Source of the DNA: Manganibacter manganicus
GTDB lineage: Bacteria; Pseudomonadota; Alphaproteobacteria; Rhizobiales; Rhizobiaceae
Assembly: GCF_002075885.1 (NCBI RefSeq)
Contig: NZ_MDET01000045.1
Span: 124,001 to 188,000, forward strand
Length of the DNA: 64,000 nt
Direction of reading: 5' to 3'
A model generated the notes under the pieces. The model was not told the origin of the DNA, made no database searches, and worked only from the letters and a program-made list of their open reading frames with translations. This document shows positions 51,177 through 59,347 of the stretch, piece by piece. Positions within the stretch are counted from its first letter, which is position 1, and every line of letters starts with the position of its first letter. A program made the position numbers and the translations under genes.

Positions 51177-52817
51177 ATGACAATGCAGATGGATGGTGGT
51201 GGCTCGATCGTCGCGTGGCTCAAGGCGGCCGGGGTGGAGAACGTGTTTTCCGTCTCCGGCGGGCCGATCAATTCGATCTACCGCGCCTGCGCGAAGCAGG
51301 GCCTGCCGCTGATCCATGCGCGTCACGAGGCAGCGGCGTGCTTCATGGCCGAATCGGCATCGCGCGTCACCGGCAAGGCTGGCTGCGCTGTGGTCACGCT
51401 CGGACCCGGCGTCACCAACGCGGTCACGCCGTCCCTGGTGGCGACGATGGCGGGGACACCGATGATCATCATCGGCGCGCATTCGGGCACGCGCAGCTTC
51501 GAAAGGGGTGCGGGCATGTCCTATGACGTGCTGCCCGTCATGAAGGGCGTGACCAAATGGGCGGCGCGCTGCATCGACGCGAACCGCCTGGCAGAGTATC
51601 TGGACATTGCCTGGCGCAAGATGTGGGCCGGTCGGCCGGGACCGGTTTTCCTCGAAGTGCCGACCGATATCCTGTCCGGTGCGGTTGATGCCGCTTCCGG
51701 CTTGCCGACGCTTTCCGCGCCGCCTGCGCCGAGCAGGCCGGGCGTCTCCGTCTCCGATGCCGAGGCCATACGCGCGGCGTGCAAGGCCGCCAGACGTCCC
51801 CTGTTGCTGCTTGGCGACGAGACGTTCTGGGACCGCTCAGGCCGTATCCAGGAAGTTGTGGACAAGCACGGCCTGCCTTTCTCGACGCTCCGGCTGGCGC
51901 GCGGCATTGTCGATGAAACACAGGAGAGGTATGCCGGTCCTGGCTACGCGGCCTGCAACGGGACATTGCGGCGTGCGCTGGCGGAAGCCGATTGTATCCT
52001 GCTGGTCGGCCATCATTTCGAATTCGATCTCGAATTCGGCGACAGCCTCGGCGCCGGGACCAGGGTGATCCAGGTCGCTTCCGACACCGAACTCCTGCAT
52101 CGCAACCACCGCGCGGATCTGGCGATCGCCGCTTCGCCGTCCAGCTTCTTCGCCGTGCTTGCCGACGCGCCGGCAATGCAGCCGGACGAGGCGTGGGTTT
52201 CCTCTATCCTTGCCGACTGGGCGGCGGAATGGGAGAGCCAACGCGGTGAAGGAGATAATACCGGCATCCATCCCATCGCCGCCGTCGATGCGGTCACAGA
52301 CGCTGCCCCGGATACGACGATCTTCGTGTCGTCGCACGGCAATGTCGACTTCTGGGCCGATGCCCGCCTGAAATTCTCCAGGCCCGGACGCTATCTGCGC
52401 GCCGGTCAATCCGGATCGCTGGGCGCCGAGGTGCCCTATGGCGCCGGCGCGAGCTTTGCCGATCCGCAAGCGCCGGTGATCGTGTTCGTCGGCGACGGTG
52501 GCGTGGGTTTCCACGTTTCGGAACTGGATACCGCCGAACGCTATGGCCGGGCCTTCATCATCGTCGTGCTCGACGACCAGAAATGGGGGGCGATTTCGCT
52601 GCCGCAGCACCAGAGTTTTGGCGAAACCTACCAGATGGACCTGCCGCGGCGCGACTGGACGAAAGTCGCCGAAGGACTCGGCGGCAACGGTTATTTTTGC
52701 CGCGACCCGCAATCGATCGGCGAGGCCATCAAGGCGGCGATTGCCGCCGGCAAGCCGGCCATCGTGCAGGTGCCGGTGCGCAGCGTCATCAGCCCCTACA
52801 TGGCCTATATCTCCTGA
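51177..52817 (+). CDS. ThDP-dependent 2-oxo acid decarboxylase / lyase-like enzyme
   Basis: The 546-residue enzyme of the acetolactate synthase / benzoylformate decarboxylase / oxalyl-CoA decarboxylase superfamily has three typical domains. The ThDP-activating Glu is residue 51 (IHARHEAAACFMAE). The cofactor motif begins with GDG at 439-441 and ends with LDDQKWG, where Asp466-Asp467 stand in place of the usual Asn-Asn. It could decarboxylate a 2-oxo acid to an aldehyde, which fits the neighbouring 2-hydroxy-acid and aldehyde dehydrogenases; a carboligase or acyl-CoA lyase is not excluded. The ATG at 51177 has GGAG upstream; the frame before it belongs to antisense or overlapping SDR sequence. 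Confidence 0.88.
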   Translation: MTMQMDGGGSIVAWLKAAGVENVFSVSGGPINSIYRACAKQGLPLIHARHEAAACFMAESASRVTGKAGCAVVTLGPGVTNAVTPSLVATMAGTPMIIIGAHSGTRSFERGAGMSYDVLPVMKGVTKWAARCIDANRLAEYLDIAWRKMWAGRPGPVFLEVPTDILSGAVDAASGLPTLSAPPAPSRPGVSVSDAEAIRAACKAARRPLLLLGDETFWDRSGRIQEVVDKHGLPFSTLRLARGIVDETQERYAGPGYAACNGTLRRALAEADCILLVGHHFEFDLEFGDSLGAGTRVIQVASDTELLHRNHRADLAIAASPSSFFAVLADAPAMQPDEAWVSSILADWAAEWESQRGEGDNTGIHPIAAVDAVTDAAPDTTIFVSSHGNVDFWADARLKFSRPGRYLRAGQSGSLGAEVPYGAGASFADPQAPVIVFVGDGGVGFHVSELDTAERYGRAFIIVVLDDQKWGAISLPQHQSFGETYQMDLPRRDWTKVAEGLGGNGYFCRDPQSIGEAIKAAIAAGKPAIVQVPVRSVISPYMAYIS

Positions 52818-52842
52818 AAATGCGGACAACGAGGACAACACG

Positions 52843-53175
52843 ATGAAAGTCTGGAAAAACGGCGACACTGCCGGAATCACCCCTCCCAATCATTTCGGTG
52901 GCCTGACCGTGCTCGATGTCGTTCCGTTTTCCGGCAGCAACTTCTCGGTGCAGGTTTCGAAGGCGCCGAAGGGCGGTGGCGGCGAACTGCATCATCACGA
53001 CGACTGGTCCCAGGTTTTTTACATGATCAGCGGCGAGATGACCTTCGACACGGGAAAGGAGCGTTTTAAGCTGTCAGCAGGACAGGCGGTGCTTTTCGAG
53101 CCGCATGACCCGCACTATACGATCAATGAGGCCGATGAAGAGAGCACCTACCTCGTCATCACGGTCAAACAATAA
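52843..53175 (+). CDS. Small cupin-domain protein
   Basis: This 110-residue single-domain cupin has the first metal-binding motif in ELHHHDDWSQVFYMISGEM (His-His, Glu/Asp) and the second in FEPHDPHYTI. Such proteins bind a metal and act as isomerases, dioxygenases or ligand sensors; the exact role cannot be deduced. It starts 25 bases after the ThDP enzyme and ends the SDR-ThDP-cupin operon. An inverted repeat (AACCATA 53203-53209, TATGGTT 53227-53233) follows before the GntR gene. Confidence 0.85.
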   Translation: MKVWKNGDTAGITPPNHFGGLTVLDVVPFSGSNFSVQVSKAPKGGGGELHHHDDWSQVFYMISGEMTFDTGKERFKLSAGQAVLFEPHDPHYTINEADEESTYLVITVKQ

Positions 53176-53274
53176 AAAAGGAGCGTTACCCGAAGGTCGA
53201 ACAACCATATCGGCGGCAAGCATATGTATGGTTAAAGTCTTTGTGGTTTCGTTCTTGAGAATCGGAGTGTCGTC

Positions 53275-53961
53275 GTGATTGAAGCCGTCGCAGAGGAAAA
53301 AGAGCCCCGGCTGTCGTCCGACAGCCTGATCCGGATTCTCGAAGGCGATATACTCGACAGCAAGCTGAAGCCCGGCGACCGGCTCGACGAGCAATCGCTT
53401 GCCCGGCGCTTCGAGGTATCACGTACGCCAGTGCGCGAGGCCTTGCGGCACCTGGCATCCAGCGGCCTTGTCGAAATCCGCAAGAACCAGGGTGCGGCGG
53501 TGCGCCGCCTGACGACGACCGAACTGATCGAGATGTTCCAGGTGATGGCGGAATTCGAAGGGCTGTCGGCGCGCCTTAGTGCGCGGCGCATGTCGATCGC
53601 CGAAATCGACGAGATGCGCCGTCGCCACGAGGAATGCACCGGCCTTGCCGAGGGGCGCGACTACGAGGGTTTTTTCGCCGCCAACAATCTGTTTCACGAG
53701 ACGATCTTCCTCGGTTCGAAGAACGAGTTCCTGCATGCGGAGGCGCGCAAGCTGCGCAACCGCGTCAATGTCTACCGCAGGCACATAACGGGGCCGCGGC
53801 TGATGCACAAATCGGTCGAGGAACACGCCGGCATCGTCGCGGCGATCGAGGCCGGTGACGAGGAAGGCGCACACAGGTTGATGCGCGAGCATGTCGATCT
53901 TCTGGCCGGCTCGGCGGCCGACATAGTGCTCGCGCTTCAGGCGCAAAACGGCGAAGCCTAG
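53275..53961 (+). CDS. GntR-family transcriptional regulator, FCD (FadR) type
   Basis: The 228-residue regulator has an N-terminal winged helix-turn-helix (LDEQSLARRFEVSRTPVREA near residues 42-61). The C-terminal FCD ligand domain contains NNLFHETIF, where the usual first Asp of the metal site is Asn, plus later His residues in EEHAGIVAAIEAGD. The GTG start has GGAG seven bases upstream. FCD proteins usually repress catabolic genes until an organic acid or amino acid binds. Three promoter regions of the cluster (50.25, 59.21 and 61.36 kb) carry similar sites, so this is the likely regulator. Its stop codon lies inside a perfect palindrome. Confidence 0.9.
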   Translation: MIEAVAEEKEPRLSSDSLIRILEGDILDSKLKPGDRLDEQSLARRFEVSRTPVREALRHLASSGLVEIRKNQGAAVRRLTTTELIEMFQVMAEFEGLSARLSARRMSIAEIDEMRRRHEECTGLAEGRDYEGFFAANNLFHETIFLGSKNEFLHAEARKLRNRVNVYRRHITGPRLMHKSVEEHAGIVAAIEAGDEEGAHRLMREHVDLLAGSAADIVLALQAQNGEA

Positions 53962-53975
53962 GGTCAGGACCCTAG
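53958..53975. repeat. Perfect 8+8 inverted repeat at the gntR stop codon
   Basis: CTAGGGTC (53958-53965) and GACCCTAG (53968-53975) are separated by AG. The TAG stop of the regulator is part of the left arm. No T-run follows, so it is not a standard terminator; a mRNA hairpin or protein-binding palindrome is possible. Confidence 0.6.
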
Positions 53976-54114
53976 CCCTGCTCATTGCCGACGCAGGACT
54001 GCTGTAGCGGAGATCGTCTTTGCGTACGATTTCCGGCGACGGCGCACTGCGCCTGATCGAATGCAAAAATCGCGGCGCTCATTTGCGCCCGCGCCAGAGG
54101 AAAGGGAGTAGAAA

Positions 54115-55308
54115 ATGCTGGTCGAGAACAATTCCGCCAACCACGGACAGGCGCTCAGCGAGAGCGAGGCGGCGATCGTCGGCAAGGCCGCTCCCGAGGA
54201 GGTGCGGCGTTATCTGCCGGCGTTCCCGATCTACAAGGAGACGCCGCTGGTCGAACTGCCGGATCTGGCGCGGGCGCTCGGCCTTGCCGGCATCGCCGTC
54301 AAGGACGAAGGCCAACGCTACGGCCTGTTCAGTTTCAAGGCGCTGGGCGGTGCCTACGCGGTGGCGCGGCTTGTGCTCGAACATGCACAAAAACAGCTTG
54401 GCCGCGACGTGCAACCGGCCGAACTGCTCAGCGACGAAGTCAAGGCGACGGCGCGCGGCATGACGGTGTGCTGCGCCACAGACGGCAATCACGGCCGATC
54501 CGTCGCGGCGGGGGCCGAGATGTTCGGTTGCCGCTGCGTGATCTTCCTGCACAGCGGCGTCTCGGCCGGCCGGGAAGCAGCCATTGCCGCCTTCGGCGCG
54601 GAAATCCGGCGTACCGACGGCAATTACGACCAGTCGGTCGCGGAAGCCAGCGCCACCGGCAAAGCCGAGGGCTGGACGGTCGTCTCCGACTTCTCTTCCG
54701 AGGGTTACACGGAGATTCCCGGCGCGGTCATGCAGGGCTATGCGATCATGCTGGACGAGATCGTCCGGCAATCCACCGCGCCCTACAGCCATGTTTTCGT
54801 GCAGGGCGGCGTCGGTGGGTTGGCGGCGGTCGTTGCCGGCCACTTCCTCGATCGGTTCGGCGCCGGGCGGCCGCGCATCGTCGTGGTCGAGCCGTCGCGG
54901 GCGAACTGCCTGCAACTGAGCGCACAGGCGAACCGCCGCCTGGCGATGGAAGGTGGCGACGCCACGGTGATGGCGATGCTCGAATGCTACGAGCCTTCGC
55001 TGATCGCGTGGGACATTCTGGAAAAGAGCGCGGATTTCTATCTCGATGTCGATGACGATCAGGCAGTGGAGGCGTTACGGCGCTTCGCCAGGCCGGTCGG
55101 CGTCGATCCGGCGCTACGGATCGGCGAATCCGGTGCAGCGGGCCTTGCCGGCCTGTTGGCGGCGGTTGGCGACACCGCCATCCGCGACAAGCTCGAGCTG
55201 AACGCCAAGTCGCGGGTGCTTCTGATCGGCACCGAGGGCGCCACCGATCCGGAGCTTTACGAGCGCCTGCTGAAGGACGGCACCGCCGCCTTCGCCGCCG
55301 GGCACTGA
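54115..55308 (+). CDS. dpaL: Diaminopropionate ammonia-lyase-like PLP enzyme
   Basis: This 397-residue fold-type II PLP enzyme converts 2,3-diaminopropionate to pyruvate and two ammonia via a 2-aminoacrylate intermediate. The PLP lysine is Lys75 in FSFKALGGAYAV, the region TDGNHGRSVAAGA binds PLP phosphate, and SSEGYTEIPGAVMQGY is typical of DpaL (YgeX). The length matches E. coli YgeX. The ATG follows GGGAGT. The 153 bases upstream lack a cluster-type operator. In E. coli and some other bacteria dpaL genes sit beside a M20 hydrolase and molybdenum hydroxylase genes, as here. Confidence 0.88.
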   Translation: MLVENNSANHGQALSESEAAIVGKAAPEEVRRYLPAFPIYKETPLVELPDLARALGLAGIAVKDEGQRYGLFSFKALGGAYAVARLVLEHAQKQLGRDVQPAELLSDEVKATARGMTVCCATDGNHGRSVAAGAEMFGCRCVIFLHSGVSAGREAAIAAFGAEIRRTDGNYDQSVAEASATGKAEGWTVVSDFSSEGYTEIPGAVMQGYAIMLDEIVRQSTAPYSHVFVQGGVGGLAAVVAGHFLDRFGAGRPRIVVVEPSRANCLQLSAQANRRLAMEGGDATVMAMLECYEPSLIAWDILEKSADFYLDVDDDQAVEALRRFARPVGVDPALRIGESGAAGLAGLLAAVGDTAIRDKLELNAKSRVLLIGTEGATDPELYERLLKDGTAAFAAGH

Positions 55309-55382
55309 GCCCGCTCTAGCGGCGGCGGAAAACGTCATTGCCCGTCCGCCGCACCGACATAAGGATCGGGTAACCCCAGATG

Positions 55383-57725
55383 TTATTCGCCGCGCAGTGC
55401 CGCGGAAAGCCTCCAGACCGCATTGCCGTTCAGCGGAGTCGAGGTGACCTGTACGTCAAGTGCGTCGGCGACCGCATTGGCGATGGCCGCGGCCGGGCCG
55501 ATGGCGCCGCCTTCGCCCATGCCCTTGGCGCCTAGCGGCGTCAGCGATGTCGGGGTCACGATGTGGTGGACCTCGATGTTGGGGATTTCCGGTGCCTGCG
55601 GCATCAGATAGTCGGCGAAGCTCGTCGTCAGCGGCTGACATTCGGCATCGTAGACAAAATGCTCCAGCATGGCCGAGCCGATGCCCTGCACGACGCCACC
55701 ACGAACCTGGCCATCGGCGATCATCGGGTTGAGCACCACGCCGCAATCCTCGACCACGACGAAGCGGCGCAGTTTCATCTTGCCGGTCGGCACGTCGATT
55801 TCGACGACCGCTGCATGCACGGCGTTGGAATAGGTGCCATCCGCCGGTCCGTCCTGGCTGAAGGAAGCCTCGAGACCGGGCGTCATGCCTTCCGGCATCT
55901 GGTCGGCGTTGCGCAGGGCGATGCGTGCCAGCTTGCGGATTTCGACGAAGCGTCCTGCGTCGGCCTTGAGGCTGGCCTTGCCGCCGCCAAGCACGATGTC
56001 CTCCGCCTTGGCTTGCAACAGGTGCGCGGCGATCGCGCGCAGCTTGTCGGCCAGTTGGGTGGCGGCGGTGTGAACCGCGCCGCCGCCGAGTGCTGCTCCG
56101 CGGCTGCCCCATGTGCCGACCGAATAGGGCGTCATCAGCGTGTCGCCGTGGCGCACGAACACGTCTTTCGGATCGATGCCGAGCGCGTCGGCGGCCACCT
56201 GCGCCATCGTCGTTTCGAGGCCCTGGCCATGGTTCTGCATGCCGAGGTCGACAATCGCCTGCCCGTCCGGCTCCATTTCGACGCGCGCCGCGATATAGCC
56301 TGTCTCGATGGGAACACGGCGGCGGATGAAGTCGGGCGTTCCGTGCGCCGTCTGCTCGATGAAGCAGGCGATACCGACGCCGACGCGCCTGGTGGTCGAC
56401 ACCTTGGAAGCCTCCGCTTCGGTGCGATCCGCAGCCAGTAACTCGCGCATCTTCTCCAGCGACTCGGCATAGGAGCCCTTGTCGTAGCTGAAGCCGAGCA
56501 CATTCTTGTAGGGGAATTCACGAATGATGTTCTTCAGCCGGAATTCGATCGGATCGAGGCCCAGTTCCTCGGCAATATCGTCCATCAGCCGTTCCTGGGA
56601 AAAGACCGCGGACGGCCGGGCAACACCGCGATAGGTGCCGATCGAGCATTTGTTGGTGGCCACCGCCCGGTAGACGGCGTGGTAGGCCTGGAAATCGTAA
56701 GGGCCGGGCAACACCTTGCCGACCATGCCGGGCTCGCCGGCCGAGGTGAACGGGTAGGTCGAATAGGCGCCGTTATCGACGGTGACATCGGCCTTGAGGC
56801 CAAGCAGCCGGCCTTCCGCCGACACATAGGCCTCAAGCACATGGCGGTGGTCGCGGGCGTGGATGCTGGCCATCAGATGTTCACGCCGGTCCTCGACCCA
56901 CTTCACCGGCCGGCCGGTTTTCACCGCCAGCCACGGAACGAGGATTTCTTCCGGATAAACCTGGCCCTTGACACCGAAGCCGCCGCCGACGTCCGGCGCG
57001 ATGACGCGCAGCCGCGATTCCGGCCAGTTGAGGACTTCCGAAAGACAGGTTCGCACGATATGCGGAAACTGCGTGGATGACCAAACGGTCAGAACCCGGT
57101 CGGCGGGATTGTATTCGGCAACGACGCCACGCCCTTCCATCGGCACGCCGGCTTGACGCTGGGTGCTGTAGGTGCGGCGAATGATGTGCGCCGCCTCGGC
57201 GCGCGCCTTGTCAAGGTCGCCGCCCTTCATTTCGCGCTCGACGATGACGTTGCTTTTCCAGCCGTCGAACAGGGTCGGCAGGGAGGCGTCGCGCGCCTGG
57301 TCCATGGTGCCGACGACCGGCAGCGGATCGTAGTCGACAAATACCAGCTCGGAGGCGTCCTCGGCCTTGTACGGGTCGTCGGCCAGTACCGCCGCCACCG
57401 GCTCGCCGACAAAGCGCATCTTGCCCGAGGCAAGGATGGGCTGCTCGGAATATTGCATCTGCGGATAGTCCTGATGCGCTTTGATCGACAGACTGCCGAG
57501 ATCATCCGCGGTGAAGACCTGCGTCGGGAAACCGGCATCGGCCAGCGCCGAACTGTCGATGCCGAGGATGGTCGCATGCGCCACCTGGGCCCGCACCATC
57601 GACATATGCAACATGTTCGGTCGGGTGATGTCGTCAAGGTAGCGCGCCGCGCCGGAGAGCAGCCGCACATCCTCGAAACGAAGCACCCGCGCGCCAATGT
57701 GCCTCGGATTTTCAGCCCGTGTCAT
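55383..57725 (-). CDS. Xanthine dehydrogenase-family molybdenum hydroxylase, large (Mo-binding) subunit
   Basis: The 780-residue catalytic subunit of a three-subunit molybdenum hydroxylase related to CoxL and xanthine dehydrogenase binds molybdopterin-cytosine dinucleotide. The active-site loop reads GTYRGVARP (Thr364-Tyr-Arg-Gly). It lacks the Cys of true CO dehydrogenase (AYxCSFR), so CO oxidation is unlikely. The catalytic Glu is Glu738 in AKGMGEGGAIG. Such enzymes hydroxylate carbons next to nitrogen in heterocycles, or aldehydes. It overlaps the small subunit gene by four bases. The substrate is unknown; the surrounding genes point to a nitrogenous compound. Confidence 0.92.
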   Translation of the reverse strand: MTRAENPRHIGARVLRFEDVRLLSGAARYLDDITRPNMLHMSMVRAQVAHATILGIDSSALADAGFPTQVFTADDLGSLSIKAHQDYPQMQYSEQPILASGKMRFVGEPVAAVLADDPYKAEDASELVFVDYDPLPVVGTMDQARDASLPTLFDGWKSNVIVEREMKGGDLDKARAEAAHIIRRTYSTQRQAGVPMEGRGVVAEYNPADRVLTVWSSTQFPHIVRTCLSEVLNWPESRLRVIAPDVGGGFGVKGQVYPEEILVPWLAVKTGRPVKWVEDRREHLMASIHARDHRHVLEAYVSAEGRLLGLKADVTVDNGAYSTYPFTSAGEPGMVGKVLPGPYDFQAYHAVYRAVATNKCSIGTYRGVARPSAVFSQERLMDDIAEELGLDPIEFRLKNIIREFPYKNVLGFSYDKGSYAESLEKMRELLAADRTEAEASKVSTTRRVGVGIACFIEQTAHGTPDFIRRRVPIETGYIAARVEMEPDGQAIVDLGMQNHGQGLETTMAQVAADALGIDPKDVFVRHGDTLMTPYSVGTWGSRGAALGGGAVHTAATQLADKLRAIAAHLLQAKAEDIVLGGGKASLKADAGRFVEIRKLARIALRNADQMPEGMTPGLEASFSQDGPADGTYSNAVHAAVVEIDVPTGKMKLRRFVVVEDCGVVLNPMIADGQVRGGVVQGIGSAMLEHFVYDAECQPLTTSFADYLMPQAPEIPNIEVHHIVTPTSLTPLGAKGMGEGGAIGPAAAIANAVADALDVQVTSTPLNGNAVWRLSAALRGE

Positions 57726-58219
57726 GATCGGTTACTCCCCCCGGCGATCTGGTCGCCGATCGCCTTGCGCACCGCCGCGACGATGCCGTGATAGCCGGTG
57801 CAGCGGCAGATATTGCCGCTCATGGCTTCCCTGATCTCGTCGTCTTCGGGCATGCGCCTTTGCGACGTCATCGCTTCCACGAAGGGGATGAGCGCCATGA
57901 CGAAGCCCGGTGTGCAATAGCCGCATTGCAGGCCGTGCTCGCTCTTGAAGGCTTGCTGCAATGCATGCTCGGCGTTCGGACCGCCGACGCTTTCCACAGT
58001 GGCTATCGCCTTGCCCTCACACTGCACCGCAAATGTCAGGCACGACAGCTTGGGCACGCCGTCGATATGCACCGTGCAGCAGCCGCAGGCACCATGGGCG
58101 CAGCCGATATGAACACCGGAGAGGCCGAATTCATGGCGCAGTACGTCCGCCAGCAGGCGGCGCGGCTCGACCGCCAGCGACTTTTCTGTTCCGTTTACCT
58201 CAAGCGTGATGTCGGTCAT
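57722..58219 (-). CDS. Molybdenum hydroxylase small subunit, two [2Fe-2S] clusters
   Basis: The 165-residue iron-sulfur subunit has the N-terminal plant-type cluster in GCAHGACGCCTVHIDGVPK (residues about 38-56) and the C-terminal cluster in GLQCGYCTPGFVMAL and NICRCTGYHG. It passes electrons from the Mo site to the FAD subunit. It overlaps both the FAD subunit gene and the large subunit gene by four bases, so all three are made from one transcript in the order FAD-FeS-Mo. Confidence 0.95.
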   Translation of the reverse strand: MTDITLEVNGTEKSLAVEPRRLLADVLRHEFGLSGVHIGCAHGACGCCTVHIDGVPKLSCLTFAVQCEGKAIATVESVGGPNAEHALQQAFKSEHGLQCGYCTPGFVMALIPFVEAMTSQRRMPEDDEIREAMSGNICRCTGYHGIVAAVRKAIGDQIAGGSNRS

Positions 58220-59085
58220 TTGCTTTCTATTGCCCTTGCGCAGGCCGCTTCGACCGCGCGCCGCGTCAGTTCGCCGATCAAGGCCCGCTTGTAGTCGGCG
58301 CTGGCTATGTGATCACCGGAAGGATCGACCATAGCGGCGAACCGCCTGCCCACCTCTACGGCTTGCGGCGCATCAAGCGTTTTCCCGACAAGGAAAGCCT
58401 CTATTTCCGGGGCGCGGATCGCAACCAGATCGGCACCACAGCAGACCAGCGCCGCCCTGGTAATCGTCGCTTGCTCGAATTCCAGATGAGCGCCGACCGA
58501 CGCGATGGCAAAGTCGCCGACCCGCTCGCCAATCTCCATGAAGCTGCCTGCCGAAGACCGGGGTGGTATCGGAAACTCCACCGCAACCAGCAATTCGCCG
58601 GGCTCAAGTGTGGTGACGTAGGCGCTTTCGAAGAAATCCACGGCGGCGATACGGCGTTCACCGCCAAGCGAGCGCACGACCATGGAGGCATCGTAGAGGA
58701 TGGCCGCTGCCGGCAGTTCGGCCGTCGGATCCGCATGCGAAAGGCTGCCGCCGATCGAGCCGTGACGCCGGATCGTCGGATGTCCGATCCAGTGGACCGC
58801 ATCGAGAAGGGCTGGAAAGTGCTTCCCGATCCTCGGGTCGCGCCCATACTCTTCGTGCCGCACGAGCGCACCGATGCGCATGGTTCTGTCGTCGAACTCG
58901 ATATCGGTCATCGGCAGCGCATTGATATCGACCAGATGACCGGGACGCGCCAGACGCAGATTCATCATCGGCACGAGACTCTGCCCGCCTGCGATGGGCC
59001 TCCCCTCTTCCCCGAATTCGGCAAGCAGACGCACGGCGTCCTCAATATCGACAGCCTTGTGATACTCGAAAGAAGCGGGCCTCAT
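58216..59085 (-). CDS. Molybdenum hydroxylase FAD-binding (medium) subunit
   Basis: The 289-residue FAD subunit of the CoxM family carries the two FAD motifs AGGQSLVPMMNLRLARP near residues 32-48 and TIRRHGSIGGSLSHADP near 103-119. It begins with the common MRPASFEYHKA. The ATG at 59085 has AGAGGA five bases upstream. It is the first gene of the minus-strand FAD-FeS-Mo operon. The divergent region to the M20 gene (59086-59347) contains two TTGTnnnCAA-like sites. No CoxD/F-type chaperone or MoCo cytidylyltransferase gene is visible in the window. Confidence 0.93.
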   Translation of the reverse strand: MRPASFEYHKAVDIEDAVRLLAEFGEEGRPIAGGQSLVPMMNLRLARPGHLVDINALPMTDIEFDDRTMRIGALVRHEEYGRDPRIGKHFPALLDAVHWIGHPTIRRHGSIGGSLSHADPTAELPAAAILYDASMVVRSLGGERRIAAVDFFESAYVTTLEPGELLVAVEFPIPPRSSAGSFMEIGERVGDFAIASVGAHLEFEQATITRAALVCCGADLVAIRAPEIEAFLVGKTLDAPQAVEVGRRFAAMVDPSGDHIASADYKRALIGELTRRAVEAACARAIESK

Positions 59086-59210
59086 TACATTCCTCTGGAC
59101 AGGTAAGGGAACAAGCGGTCGTCGCCCGCAACGCAGCCTACCGCAATGGACGTTTCGAAACTGCATTAAAGCCGGTGGCTTATCGCTTCGAAGCCTAAGC
59201 CAACCCAAAC

Positions 59211-59245
59211 TTGTATGCAATACCAAAAAGATTGTAGACAAGATT
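59211..59245. promoter_or_regulatory. Two putative GntR-type half-palindromes between Mo hydroxylase and M20 genes
   Basis: TTGTATGCAA (59211-59220) and TTGTAGACAA (59232-59241) lie 21 bases apart in the 262-base divergent region. Both share TTG and CAA arms with the sites at 50247 and 61401. The rest of the gap shows no recognisable element. Confidence 0.45.
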
Positions 59246-59347
59246 GCCGGTGGTGCGTATGCTCACATGACATTCAGGCTTCGCCCGAGACCCTTTTTGC
59301 GGTCTCCGGAAGACACGGCCGGTGCATGACAGCATGGAGTTTGGCGA

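Noticed and set aside
47388..52817. Naming the genes mdlB, mdlC and mdlD
   Set aside because: Only the enzyme classes match. The ThDP enzyme's motif differs from typical benzoylformate decarboxylase and no aromatic ring genes are nearby.
53958..53975. Rho-independent terminator at the end of gntR
   Set aside because: The palindrome is perfect but followed by CCCTGCTC rather than a T-run, so it was listed as a repeat.
55383..59085. Calling the three-subunit enzyme an aerobic CO dehydrogenase (coxMSL)
   Set aside because: The large subunit lacks the Cys-containing AYxCSFR loop, and no coxD/E/F helper genes are present; only a CoxG-like gene is nearby.
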